In this document: positions 1 to 9,358 of the stretch, piece after piece
Layout of the letters: each line of letters opens with the position of its first letter
Numbering within the stretch: the stretch's first letter is position 1
From: Chara braunii
Lineage: Eukaryota > Streptophyta > Charophyceae > Charales > Characeae
Direction of reading: 5' to 3'
DNA length: 22,545 nucleotides
NCBI GenBank assembly: GCA_003427395.1
Contig: BFEA01000126.1
Coordinates: 821,746 to 844,290 of the forward strand
The notes under the pieces: generated by a model
Databases searched by the model: none
What the model saw: the letters and a program-made list of their open reading frames with translations, nothing else
What the model was told of the DNA's origin: nothing
Program-made: the position numbers and the translations under genes

Positions 1-38
1 GAGTTTGGACTGCAGTGTAAACTTGAGAGGGGACTGGA

Positions 39-100
39 CTCCAAAACGGCAGTTTGAAATGTATTTTCAAACTGTAACCTTGACAGCGCCCTAGTTTTCT
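39..100 (+). repeat. Dispersed repeat, copy 1 (CAGTTTGAAATG type)
   Basis: This segment resembles 1482-1545: both read AAAACG(g)CAGTTTGAAATG, then an A/T-rich stretch, then GTAACCT and TAGTTTTCT. Copy 1 contains a perfect 10-bp hairpin, CAGTTTGAAA at 50-59 against TTTCAAACTG at 65-74. No coding potential is seen. It is probably the end of an unidentified repeat; the family cannot be named from the sequence alone. Confidence 0.55.
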
Positions 101-529
101 CAAAAAAAAAAGACTGGGATGGTACATGGCAGTAAGTAGGTTGCGCTGTTGTTGTGGTTTGAAGTTTGATGCTCGTCCCCACATCCTTGGGCACAGAGAG
201 ATCGAGTGCAAATCCGACCCTTAGTCTGTAGCTATGTACTCGGGCCTGCTGAACGGCTTCAGCGTGTGTTTTAGCGCACGCCTCAATAGGCTGTGAGGAA
301 GGGACTCGGAAGAATTAGTAGGAAGTAGTCTGCTGTGAGCTGGATTTCAGGCTTCCTTTGTGTACAGGGAACCTGGTCTGGTCGTATTTCAGGCCAGATT
401 AGTGAATGCTTGGTAGTCTAGTAGACGCCTCTGTTGATCCTAGGGTGCAGAGCAGCACTGGTCTCTGTTGCCAAAGTTGGGAAGGGAGGGACTATTTGTT
501 GGGGAAACTCTTGGAACTACTACCAGCAG

Positions 530-700
530 CGCCACCTGGAGCAGTGAGAGTGCAACGAGGGGCGGTGGGAACGCTACTGGTCAGGTGGTAAGTGAGAACT
601 GGTGAAGAGCAAACTTGAGTTGTTCCCATTGTGATCAATATGCTATGAAGATCCAAGGGAGCGTGGTGGGAAACCCGTCATGGCAGCTCAGGCTCTTTAC
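530..700 (+). repeat. Direct repeat, copy 1 of 2
   Basis: Blocks shared in order with 1030-1225 include GGTGGGAACGCT, AGCAAACTTGA, GAAGATCCAAGGG and GCGTGGTGGGAAACCCGTC. Similarity is interrupted by indels, so the copies are old. The short open frames over this area show no recognisable domain and are taken as chance. The 1-530 stretch upstream holds no gene I can recognise. Confidence 0.6.
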
Positions 701-770
701 AGTGTTTGGAAAGCCATAAGGAGAGAGTAGCCCTGATGAAGAAGAGGGGATTTGTGTTGGTGAGATGATC

Positions 771-809
771 AAGCTGGTGCATGACTAATATCAGCCTTGG
801 GCACTGGGC

Positions 810-849
<40 letters not shown>

Positions 850-860
850 GGTGCATGACT
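771..860 (+). mobile_element. Retroposed oligo(A) insertion with 16-bp target duplication
   Basis: AAGCTGGTGCATGACT occurs exactly at 771-786 and again at 845-860. Between them lie 30 nt ending in a CCTTGGGCACTGGGCCC core and then about 28 A. The same core, with one change, recurs at 1319-1336 followed by an A-rich tail, so the insert looks like the extreme 3' end of a SINE-type retroposon. The structure (truncated 3' end, A tail, flanking duplication) is that of LINE-mediated target-primed retroposition. Confidence 0.75.
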
Positions 861-1029
861 TTGTCTCGGTTCCTAGGTCTCACACAGTAGGTTTGGTCGT
901 GTGCATCAGATATCAATCTTGGTGTTTTGCTTTTCTGTGTGCTGAGAGCGGTTTCGAAAAACACATTCTTTGGAATCGACTTTCTTTGGAATCTACTCAC
1001 GATAACCTGATAAGGTAGTATGGGTAGCA

Positions 1030-1400
1030 TCACTGCGGAGGCAGTGTGAGTGCTACCTTCAGTGGTGGGAACGCTTCTCGCTTGTAGTTAGCATAAATAG
1101 GGTAGGAAGCAAACTTGAACTGTATCCATGATGATCTTGGTCTGTTGAATGATACTGTCACTGAAGATCCAAGGGTGCGTGGTGGGAAACCCGTCTAGGC
1201 GGTTCAGGCTTCCTTGAGTTCACAGAGCTGTACTCTTTCACAGGGGACAGGCTCTGCTTGCTGGATGCACTTGGAGGCCTCGTGGCCCCTGAATCTGAAA
1301 CTTCATCTAGGTTGTTTTTGCCTTGGGCACTGAGCCCTAATAATGAAGGGAACTTTTTCATTAAAAAACAAAAACAAAAAAAAAAACGAAAAAAAAGCGC
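1030..1400 (+). repeat. Direct repeat, copy 2, ending in an A-rich tail
   Basis: This is the partner of 530-700, with the same ordered blocks. The copy runs on to a CCTTGGGCACTGAGCCC core and an impure A tract at about 1362-1396. The A-rich end suggests retroposition, but no clear flanking duplication was found. Confidence 0.5.
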
Positions 1401-1433
1401 CCACGTGCCTGACTGAACTGCTAAAAAAAGCCA

Positions 1434-1465
1434 GCCCGAGTCTCAAGTGCATTTGAAACTCGGGC
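1434..1465. repeat. Short inverted repeat (hairpin)
   Basis: GCCCGAGTCTCAA at 1434-1446 pairs with TTGAAACTCGGGC at 1453-1465 with one mismatch, around a 6-nt loop. It sits just before the CAGTTTGAAATG repeat at 1482-1545. Confidence 0.5.
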
Positions 1466-1481
1466 CCTGACTAAAAAAACT

Positions 1482-1545
1482 GCTAAAACGCAGTTTGAAA
1501 TGCAATTACAAATGGTAACCTGTAGTTTTCTGTTTTTTTCCTCTT
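1482..1545 (+). repeat. Dispersed repeat, copy 2 (CAGTTTGAAATG type)
   Basis: Homologous to 39-100, with divergence in the middle that destroys the hairpin present in copy 1. It is followed by a pyrimidine-rich stretch leading into the TIR element at 1597. Confidence 0.5.
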
Positions 1546-1596
1546 TCTCTCAATTTTGACCTCTGAGTCACACTACCTACCTACCACTACTCCTAC

Positions 1597-2149
1597 TTAG
1601 AGGTGGACCCCACAGGGAAAAAACTCAGAAAAGACACCAAACCGGATGTTTTCTCGGACCCCACAGGCAGTGGAAGTATGCCTGGAAGTCTTTTTTCTTT
1701 CGGGATCTCAGACCCCACCAGGCGCAAAAGACTCGCGTGGAAAAAGCGACGAAGGACTTTCCACGTCCAGTTCCAGCTGGAAAGTGCCCACATTCCGCAA
1801 ATCCGCCGGAAATTTGTGGCAAGCTCAGGGGGTAGGTGGCGGGCATCCCCGTGTGTTTTCCGAAGTTGGAAGACCGTGCAGGTCTGCATGCTGTCCGCCA
1901 GGCACGGCCCATTGGAGGCTCTGACTGGAAAGCAACCCCGCAGGTCCACACCTGGCCCGCAGTCGGTAACGGACAGAACGGCAGAAGCGGTCCAAATCCT
2001 AGAAAAAAAACACTGCCAGATTGCTGGAAAAGTGGCTGTGTGGTGGCGCCGGTGGGGTCCCATTTTTTTCCGGAAAAAAGCTTCCACGCTGTCCGCCTCA
2101 GATTTCCAGGGACTTTTTCCACCCTTTTCCCTGTGGGGTCCGCCCCTTA
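1597..2149. mobile_element. 547-bp TIR element with TTA flanks (PIF/Harbinger-like, non-autonomous)
   Basis: The ends are GAGGTGGACCCCACAGGG at 1600 and, reverse-complemented from 2146, GGGGCGGACCCCACAGGG. The inverted repeats run about 22 bp through GAAAA with two mismatches. Both ends are flanked by TTA (1597-1599 and 2147-2149), the 3-bp duplication typical of PIF/Harbinger transposons. Subterminal motifs are symmetric: GACCCCAC forward at 1606, 1657 and 1711, and its complement at 2052 and 2133, which could be transposase binding sites. No DDE transposase is seen, although long frames are open on both strands. Alternative: another TIR superfamily, since a 3-bp TTA match has appreciable chance probability. 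Confidence 0.6.
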
Positions 2150-2189
2150 TAGTCATACAGGGAACCCCGTAGCAGCCAGAACCGTGTTC

Positions 2190-2278
2190 ATGAGATGCAC
2201 CACGGGTCTGGTCCTTGGCCTCTACAACACCCTGGGCTTTTGGAAAACAAGAAAAAAAAAAAAAGAAAAAAAAAAAAA
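2190..2278 (+). repeat. Retroposon 3' end with A-rich tail
   Basis: The segment GGCCTCTACAACACC followed by C(C)TGGGCTT leads directly into an A/G-broken poly(A) tract at 2249-2278. The same GGCCTCTACAACACCATGG end with a poly(A) tail occurs at 21500-21540. Two copies ending identically at a poly(A) suggest the 3' terminus of a SINE or LINE family. No target duplication was identified. Confidence 0.5.
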
Positions 2279-2547
2279 GGAGAGAACATGCGGGGGCCAC
2301 CACGTGGACTGGTGGTCAGAAATGAAAATAGGGGGTCGCTTTATCGAAAGAAGACCAAATTGGTCGGCCTTTCACCCCTCTTCTATCCAACGTGAAAAAA
2401 GAAAAAAGGAGTAGGTGGAGCGAAATAAAAAAAAGTAGGTGGAGCCAGGCCTAAAAAAACACGGTAACCGTTTTCGGTGGTCTGACAACTCTGTTGATTC
2501 ACTCTTGGTTTGCGGATGTAAGCAAGGCCCAATGACAGAAAAACTCG

Positions 2548-2571
2548 TTTTTTTTTTTTTTTTTTTTTTTT
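2548..2571 (+). repeat. Poly(T) tract
   Basis: An uninterrupted run of 24 T (a poly(A) on the minus strand). I looked for flanking direct repeats and found none. It may be the tail of a minus-strand retroposon whose body lies below 2548, but this is not recognisable. Confidence 0.7.
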
Positions 2572-2589
2572 CCCCTGACCAATTCAATT

Positions 2590-2930
2590 ACCTGTCGAAT
2601 CTGGACAGGACATATGGCTGGCTAAACCTGCCCTGTAACCCGAGCGGTACGGAGGCATGACACCTGGTAGAGAGATCTGGGGAGTTGTCGAGGGTGGAAG
2701 GCACTCTAGTGTCTATTGGCGAGCTGATACTTAGTCGACGCTGGCCGGAGCCAGGGCGGGTTGCTTTGCCCTGTAACCTAGCAGGTGGGGGGTATTCTGG
2801 GGTGGGTCGTGCCACTCTGTAACCTAGCAGTTGGGGGTGGGAGGCCTGGTAGAGATTGGGTATCGGGGTATAGGAGAGAGGGGGATAGGGTTGAGCTGCT
2901 GATAGTCACTAAAGGTAGGTGGTTTTCGGT
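2590..2930 (+). repeat. CTGTAACC-unit satellite-like repeat block 1
   Basis: Related units carry CTGTAACC(c/t)AGC at 2633, 2771 and 2816, with GACGCTGGCCGGAGCC, GGCCTGGTAGAGA and TCTGGGGA-type segments between. The same ordered segments recur at 4640-4960, and a fragment is found at 17964-18050. The units are G-rich and contain no convincing coding frame. They look like a dispersed tandem repeat or part of a larger unidentified element. Confidence 0.65.
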
Positions 2931-3660
2931 CTGAACATTCTCGTGATCAAATCTTAGGAAACCGTGGTCTTGAGCTCGGATCGATCCGGGAGGGAGGACG
3001 ACCGGCGGGGGCAGCGCTGCGCCCCGCCCGCACAGTCAGGCCAAGCGGCACCGAGCGGTGACAAGCGGCGGATGGCGTGAAGTCGGACCGAGCGGCGCTG
3101 GATGACAACAAGTGGCGGAGCGGCGTGATGCTGGGGGGAGTGGATTCGGGGTGGTGTGAGGTGATGGCTTTGGGTGAATGGATGATGGTGGGAAGGATGG
3201 TGATGAGGGTGATGCATCCTGCGTAGAGGATGAGGTTGCTACGAAGAGGCTGCTTGTGAAGGGCTGCGAAGGGTATGGTCTGCCAGCATCATCATAGGCG
3301 CTACGAATTGCGGGGTGCCACGTGTCCAACGAAAGAATCAGGTGATGAAGGGCAACGAAGGTCTGTTCCCCCCCAGACTACCGGTGAGGGGGCACCGGCG
3401 GGTTCAGTGTTTTTGTCTTGCTATGTGGCAAGTGAGGGGTAAAGTGAAGCCACGGTCCGTTAGTCCTTATTGTTCAGCCTTTTTTTGATGGCCGAGAGAG
3501 GGGCCACGTGATGGCCGAGTTGCCTTCGGGCCGATAAGGGAAGGGGTGAAGGTTTGCGGGAGACAGACACAACATGATCATGAGAGGTCGGTTTATATGC
3601 TTCGATCCATAGTTTTGTGGGATGCCTGTTGCTCTTCGTGGCTTGAGTGATCACCTTTTT
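2931..3660. other. G-rich low-complexity stretch without recognised gene
   Basis: The stretch contains GATGG/GGTGATG-type simple sequence around 3130-3215. This gives His/Pro-rich translations on the minus strand with no domain. No promoter, RNA gene or homology to known proteins is apparent. Confidence 0.4.
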
Positions 3661-3699
3661 TCATTTTGATCTCGCCTTTTTTCGGGACGTTGCTTCAAC

Positions 3700-4215
3700 A
3701 TAGTAATTCGATTCCGATCTTCAATTTTTTTTTAATAATTCTTGTTTAATTTGATGATTGTAAATCCGAGTTTTGGTTTTAATCTCTGTTTTTTTTATCT
3801 AATTTTTGAATCATTTGGATTTCTCTATTTTGCATTTCTCATGACAGGTAGCGTTAGGTTTTCATTTCAAATTTGATTCAAGACAGCGGTCTCATGAATG
3901 ATTTCAAAATTTCCCGAATAATTCTTGATTTGATCCTTTCATGTTGATGATCGTAAATCAGAGCTTCGCCTCTGATCTCGAATAATATTTTCTAACTTTT
4001 TAGATTCTCAATGAACTCGTGAAGAATATTCCACGAGCCTGATTCAATCAGTGAGTGGGCTCATGAATGATTTCAAACTTTCTGAATAATTCTTGATTTG
4101 ATCTTTTCATATTGATGATCGCAAATCGAGCTTCGTCTCTGATCTCGTATAATGATTTCTAACTTTTTAGATTTTCCAAATTGGTCTCGTGAAGAATAAT
4201 CCATGTTGATTTTCG
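3700..4215 (+). repeat. AT-rich tandem repeat, unit about 169 bp
   Basis: CTCATGAATGATTTCAAA occurs at 3891 and 4060. Each copy is followed by AATAATTCTTGATTTGATC, then GATGATCG(t/c)AAATC, GCTTCG, TCTGATCTCG, TTTCTAACTTTTTAGATT and CTCGTGAAGAATA in the same order. A more diverged unit at about 3700-3840 shares the AATAATTCTTG and GATGATTGTAAATC blocks. The composition is sharply more AT-rich than its G-rich neighbours. Confidence 0.75.
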
Positions 4216-4369
4216 TATATTAGAGTTCTTTTTTGTTTTTTCTTGATGATTCGACTCGATAATTTGGTGCTGGAATTTCGTCTGCCTGAGAGTGGTATTC
4301 TAGTGTCTTGTTGTTGCACTGGTTGTTGTGGTACACTCCTTCCTGGAGTGCCTTTTAGCTAAGTGGGGT

Positions 4370-4510
4370 TAGTAGTGGAGCGGGGTGACGCGTCCTGCTG
4401 GCGAGGGGGTTAGTTGGTAGGACTGGAATAGGGCATAGCAGCAACGGAGATGGTGGCTCCGCTGTGACAAGTCTTGGCGGAGGGGGGTCAGGGGGAGTGT
4501 TTAGGTGGTT
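4370..4510 (+). repeat. Diverged copy of the 180-bp G-rich unit
   Basis: GGTAGGACTGGAATAGGGCA, then CAGCAACGGAGATGGTGGCTC and AAGTCTTGGCGGAG, match in order the units at 5160, 5340 and 5695, with more substitutions than those show among themselves. Confidence 0.6.
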
Positions 4511-4639
4511 TGGGGGTGTTGAGCACGACCGGTGCATGGAGGAAGCCGGGCATTTCGAAACCTTTGTTCCCGCTGTGTGTTCAGTAGATTATCCGGCAAT
4601 GGGTTATTGCCATCATGTCTATGAGGTTAGGGTTGGCCA

Positions 4640-4960
4640 ATGCCAAAACGACGCTGGTCGGAGATGGGGTTTGGTCGCGCTGCCCTGTAACCTGAGTATT
4701 CGGGGGTTAGAGGCCTGGTAGAGAGATCTGGGGAACTGCCGAGGGAGGAAGGCAGTCCAGTGGCTTACCATCAATTGGTATTAGGACGACGCGGGTCGGA
4801 GTCGGGGTGGGTCGCGCCGCCCTGTAACCCAGCGGTTGGGGGTGTGAGGCCTGGAAGAGCCTGGTATCAAGGATACGTGGCTCGGGTCAGCCGTAGGATA
4901 GTCGGTTGATAGCATTGGGGCGGCAGGTTCGTGTTTATATCGACTTCCAGATAATCCCAA
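4640..4960 (+). repeat. CTGTAACC-unit satellite-like repeat block 2
   Basis: CTGTAACC occurs at 4684 and 4822, each followed about 20-30 bp later by GAGGCCTGG. GGTCGGAG, TCTGGGGAACTG and GAGGGAGGAAGGCA segments match block 1 (2590-2930) in the same order. Spacing between the two motif occurrences is 138 bp, against 138 and 45 bp in block 1. Confidence 0.65.
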
Positions 4961-5124
4961 TGGGTTCTCATTTTTCATGAGTAAGTTTGATTTGTTTTCT
5001 GGTGGTCTTGAGATCGCTTCAGGATTCTGGGGGCTTCTTGCCACCCGCTGTAGGCTTCTCTCATGCAGTTATATTCATAGATCTGTTGTGGCTAAATGAC
5101 AGAACGTCGCTGCCTGGTGTTGGA

Positions 5125-5470
5125 AGTAGAGGGTGGGATATCAAACATCGTACTAGTGAGGGGGCTAGCTGGTAGGATGGAAATAGGGTACAGCAGCAGT
5201 GGAGATGGTGGCTCTGCTGCAGTAAGTCTTGTCGGAGTGAGGTAAAGAGGATGGATGGGGGTTTCTGAGACGTTCTTTGAACTTTTGCTTACGTGAGTGG
5301 GAGAAGTAGATGGTGGGATAACAAGCGTCCTACTAGTGAGGGGGCTAGCTGGTAGGATGGAAATAGGGTACAGCGGCAGCGGAGATGGTGGCTCTGCTGC
5401 AGTAAGTCTTGCCGGAGTGAGGTAAAGAGGATGGGGTTTTCTGAGGCATTTCCTGAATTCTTGCCTATTT
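5125..5470 (+). repeat. Tandem pair of a 180-bp G-rich unit
   Basis: GGTAGGATGGAAATAGGGTA occurs at 5171 and 5351, exactly 180 bp apart. It is followed in both copies by CAGC(a/g)GCAG(t/c)GGAGATGG, GGCTCTGCTGCAGTAAGTCT and GGAGTGAGGTAAAGAGGATGG. Only a handful of substitutions separate the two, so this is a fairly recent tandem duplication. Confidence 0.8.
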
Positions 5471-5659
5471 TCTGAAGTTTGTCATAGTAATTTCTTAATC
5501 TGGCTCCAATTTTTTTTCGCTAAAGCCGGGTAATGGTCCCGACATCTCAAACCTTCAAATTTTATTCAGTTGTTTCTTGTGGTCTTGAGAATCACTCTAG
5601 GATTCAAGGGACGTTAAGCTTCCTTGATTTTGTTATATTCATATATCTGCGGTTATAAC

Positions 5660-5815
5660 GACGCTGGCTGGTGCTGAAAGTAGATGGCAGGATATCAAGG
5701 ATGAAAATATAGGGTACAGCAGCAACAGAGATGGTGACTCTGCTGCAGTAAGTCTTGCCGGAGTGAAGATGATGGATGGGGGGTTCTAAGACGTTTTCTG
5801 AAACATTGCCTAGGT
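5660..5815 (+). repeat. Third copy of the 180-bp G-rich unit
   Basis: TAGGGTACAGCAGCAACAG, GAGATGGTGACTCTGCTGC, AGTAAGTCTTGCCGGAGTGA and the GGATGGGGG and GAGACGTT-like ends match the 5125-5470 units, with small indels. It is separated from them by about 200 bp of AT-richer spacer. Confidence 0.7.
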
Positions 5816-5923
5816 GAATGGGGATAACTGCCATGTCGTCAAAATTGACATCTTTTATTTTTTCAACGAAATTGAAACTGAGTTTTTTGGCCGAAAACTC
5901 GTCAAAATTTGTTGTTCCTAGGA

Positions 5924-6057
5924 GGTCCAGCGTTTTACAAACGCTGGACCCCCTGGATGTACATGGACCTAGCTTGACACCAGACACCTCCAGGCAGTCC
6001 TGCCTGGAGGTACCTGGTCTCAAGCTAGGTCCATGTACAGCCAGGGGGTCCAGCGTT
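5924..6057. repeat. Near-perfect 118-bp palindrome with an extra flanking arm
   Basis: Arms at 5940-5997 and 6000-6057 are 58 nt each, match at 54 positions by my alignment, and are separated by 2 nt. The terminal segment AACGCTGGACC also pairs with GGTCCAGCGTT at 5924-5934, so the left arm can form either a small hairpin (5924-5950) or the long one. Long inverted repeats with a minimal loop suggest a foldback or MITE-type element. No convincing target duplication was identified. Confidence 0.85.
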
Positions 6058-6979
6058 GGTAGTTTTTACTTCGTGTGTGTAGGGTGTTGTATGTGGGTTG
6101 ATGGTTGGTGGGAATAAAGATCTTCTTCGTGGTAGGGCTGGTGTCGTGTTAGGGTAAGGAATAGGGACTCCTTTTGTAGTGTGATTAGAGACTGGTTGTG
6201 TTGTTCCCCGGTGAAAAGTCCAATGCATGACACAACCAAGTGAATACACACTTAAGGTAAAGGAGAAAGGGGAGTAGAAAGAAGTCGAGATGGAGAATGA
6301 AAGAAGTAGATAAGGAAACCCCGAGCGCATCAGCTCGCATAAAATTCAATGTGAAACACAATCCAAATTGAATCCACCATAGCGTGAAACTCGACTGGTG
6401 AATGAACCCAACAACTGTTTCGGTCGGCTCGCCAGTGAACCGACATTCCTCAGGGGCGCGCTGGGTATAGGAAAAAGTGAGAACTAACTAACTTATAGTC
6501 TAAGGGATTATAGTCCAGACTAAGCAGCAAAGCCTAGAAGCCTCAAAAAAATTCATCAGACCAAGAACCAGAAACTTGAAGCAGAAGGTCGGTCAGAGTA
6601 AATTCATAGCTACCAGTGTTTCCATCCTGTGAAGCACTCGACCCATGGGGACCAGACCCCTCCTAACCTAGAATTGAAGGACACAAGGGACCTGTCAAAA
6701 TAGTAGTCCGGAAACTGCGGGCGCCTGAGTTCCAATTTCAGGCTAAAAGGAGCAAGGCCTCGGACCCAGGTAAAGTGCCCAGAGTGTGTGCCCGATGAAG
6801 AAAGGAGGAGATTACTGCCATTTTCTGTTTCTTGCTACAGAAGGACCCATAATCTTGCAGATTTTGAAAGATCATTCCGTCACCTAAAAAAAGTCAATCT
6901 TGATTCTTATGCAATGCTTGACAATAGATCCTTGCTGGGTGTTTGCCGATCAACAGTCGACAGCCAAAATATGGTCAGT
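6058..6979. other. No recognisable feature
   Basis: About 900 bp with short open frames on both strands and no domain I can recognise. The plus-strand frame at 6788-6994 (68 residues) overlaps the broken 3' end of the minus-strand retroelement and is probably chance. Confidence 0.4.
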
Positions 6980-9118
6980 CATTCGAAGAACTAGTTTTCT
7001 TCAGGGTCAAATATCTGTCGTAACACCCGGTTTCAAACTTGTAAAAAATGGATTCCATACGTGAGTTCGAAATCAAATCGGTACCGGTGCCCTTAACGAA
7101 AATTGAAACATCATCAATCATGCGACAACAAGAGCGGGGCAGGCGGATTTGCCCATTGGAATGCCCAAGTTCTGCTTCACTACTTTGCCCATCACCATAG
7201 TGTAAGTATTACCCACTGGCAGATCATATTAAATGAAACGTAACAGTGCGAAAACTTAACAGACTTGTACCATGTCTCGCTAATAGCAATTTTGCACAAC
7301 CGCACGCGTTTACTTCTGTCTCCTTGAAGGTATTGATAACTCACTCGACAGCTGTAATAATGGCGGAATGCAGCAACTGGCAGAATATTTCCTTGACGTC
7401 GTAACAACGCCCGAAAAACACATCATTCTCATCAATACCCTCATTAACAGAACGAATAAGTAGGTAACAAATGTGTACTACGTAAATTAAAATAACATGC
7501 CTTAGGAATTATTCTAATCAGTTCGTTGACACAGGAAGAAGTAATACGAGCAACATTCTTAGCAGGTTCAGACCAGAACGGACAAATGGGCCGCCACTTA
7601 CTAACATCCGTATGTTTCGGCAAAACGCACGAGCGTCCTAATCTACCAGCGTTATCCCAAGGTGCTAATTGAACCAATTTATTGGATTTGTACAACTTTT
7701 TACATTTCTGCAAAACACAGTCCTCACTCTCACCAACTAAATGAATGTGTGGACTGTCAATGAAAAGCTTACGTAATCCCTGCGTATAAACCAAGGGACA
7801 ACAAACAAATGTATCCCCCATGTTATTATCCAGGGGGCATAAAACCAGATTCCGAAATTTGTCTTTCCATTGGTGAACAACATCGTTTGTCACGACCTCC
7901 TTGTCATTCAAACCCGCAGCAATACAGTAATCAAACTCAGAGCAAAGGATACTCACGTCATACCTGAAAAAGGCCGAGGGAGGAACAAACTTGTCTACCC
8001 AGGCTACGAGTGTTAGTTTCATAGTTAGGAAGAACAATATTCTTGAAGTTACGCAAAAAATAAGGAATAAGATTAAATTGACTAAACCTAAAGGAAACAT
8101 GATCCTCAACCCTAGGAAAGCTACTATCGATATTCGCACAATTACATACAGGTTCGAAAATGGCCGCAAAGGAACGAAAATTATACAAGATGCCCCCAAT
8201 CGCCTTGTTCTTTGTCCATACTAACCTAAAATGATGACAGACAAGCCCGAGGTAAGCAGAAGGGAGCATCAAAAAGCGAATAACAGATTTAAACAGATCA
8301 CGCAGCTTATCTTTAATAAGGTCATTATTAAAACGAATCTTAATAACAAACTTGGCAAGCAGGCACAGGTTAAATTTCTTCCTACACACATGAGATAGCA
8401 CCAGTTTTAGAGTGGTGTGTGGACGTTTGCAGGACATAGAACGAATGTCATCATAAGCGAAGATAAAACAGTCCAAATCCCAATTGTCGAGTTCTCGTCG
8501 AGTAGAGAGCAAAGGATACTCACGTCATACCTGAAAAAGGCCGAGGGAGGAACAAACTTGTCTACCCAGGCTACGAGTGTTAGTTCCATAGTTAGGAAGA
8601 ACAATATTCTTGGAGTTACGCAAAAAATAAGGAATCAGATCAAATTGACTAAGCCTAAAGGAAACATGATCCTCAACCCTAGGAAAGTTACTATCGATAT
8701 TCGCATAATTACATACAGGTTCGAAAATGGTCGCAAAGGAACGAAAATTATACAAGATGTCCCCAATCGCCTTGTTCCTTGTCCATACTAACCTAAAATG
8801 ATGACAGACAAGCCCAAGGTAAGCAGGAGGGAGCGTCAAAGAGCGAATAACAGATTTACACAGATCACGCAGCTCATCTTTAATAAGGTCATTATCAAAA
8901 CGAATCTTAATAACAAATTTGGCTGACAGGCACATGTTAAATTTCTTCCTACATACATGAGATAGCACCAGTTTCATAGTGGTGCGTGGACGTTTGCAAG
9001 AGATAGAACGAATGTCATCATAAGCCGAGATAAAACGGTCCAAATCCCAACTGTTGAGTTCTCGTCGAGTAGAAGGATTACTAAGAAAGAGAATCAATTG
9101 ACTCTTATTCACAAGCAA
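6980..9118 (-). pseudogene. Penelope-like reverse transcriptase, frameshifted
   Basis: Reading down the minus strand I see, collinear, DKFVPPSAFFRYDVS (about 7996-7950, the N-terminal KFVP motif), VLCPLDNNMGDTFV (about 7840-7800, motif 1), KHTDVSKWRPICPF (about 7615-7575, motif 2), GRCYDVKEIFCQLLH (about 7410-7365, catalytic Asp region at 7400-7398), LGIPMGKSACPAL (about 7172-7132) and RMIDDVSIF (7124-7098, the Y/M-x-D-D catalytic pair at 7115-7110). These are the diagnostic blocks of Penelope-type RTs. Frame changes occur near 8010, between 7450 and 7430, and near 7125. The GIPMG and MIDD motifs are only about 12 codons apart, which is too close, so a deletion of part of the palm is likely. 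An N-terminal region of about 190 residues (STRREL to SILCS) is present twice. Translation stops soon after MIDD, so the thumb is missing. Confidence 0.82.
7940..9072 (-). repeat. 567-bp tandem duplication inside the RT region
   Basis: Unit 1 begins at GAGCAAAGGATACTCACG (7940) and unit 2 at the same string (8507); unit 2 ends at CTCGTCGAGTAG (9072). Over three 60-nt lines compared by eye (8101-8280 against 8668-8847) I counted 9 differences, about 5 percent. The duplicated protein region runs from STRREL-(N/D)-WDLD to YDVSILCS. Both units carry the same frame switch between NTRSL and DKFVPP, so that shift predates the duplication or reflects normal expression of the element. Confidence 0.92.
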
Positions 9119-9358
9119 ATTGGAACAAAAGAGATGAAGTTTATGGATCGTAATACAACAACCAACAATGAATTGGTTGCGGAAGTGTTTGAGTAAGCCA
9201 TAAGGCTTGTCATTGAAAGAGATAAGGGAAGAGTCAAAGACACGTTTGACAAGTTTTCAGTTATCGGCGAAGCGACTACCCGACGTAATTTGGATGGAGA
9301 AGGGTGTAGCTATGTGGGAGTCAATAGCCTGGCGAAGGATAAATAGAAGGCTGACGGA

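Noticed and set aside
1593-2414. Four overlapping long open frames as possible genes
   Set aside because: They lie on both strands of a TIR element, have no domains, and end in homopolymer-encoded Lys or Phe runs; they are better explained as chance openness.
3130-3215. His-rich minus-strand peptide as metal-binding protein
   Set aside because: It is a translation of GATGG-type simple sequence; no start context or conservation signal is visible.
7950-7990. Splice acceptor (TTTTTCAG on the minus strand) inside the RT
   Set aside because: The frame carrying KFVPPSAFFRYDVS reads straight through it, so the motif spans the supposed junction and no intron is needed.
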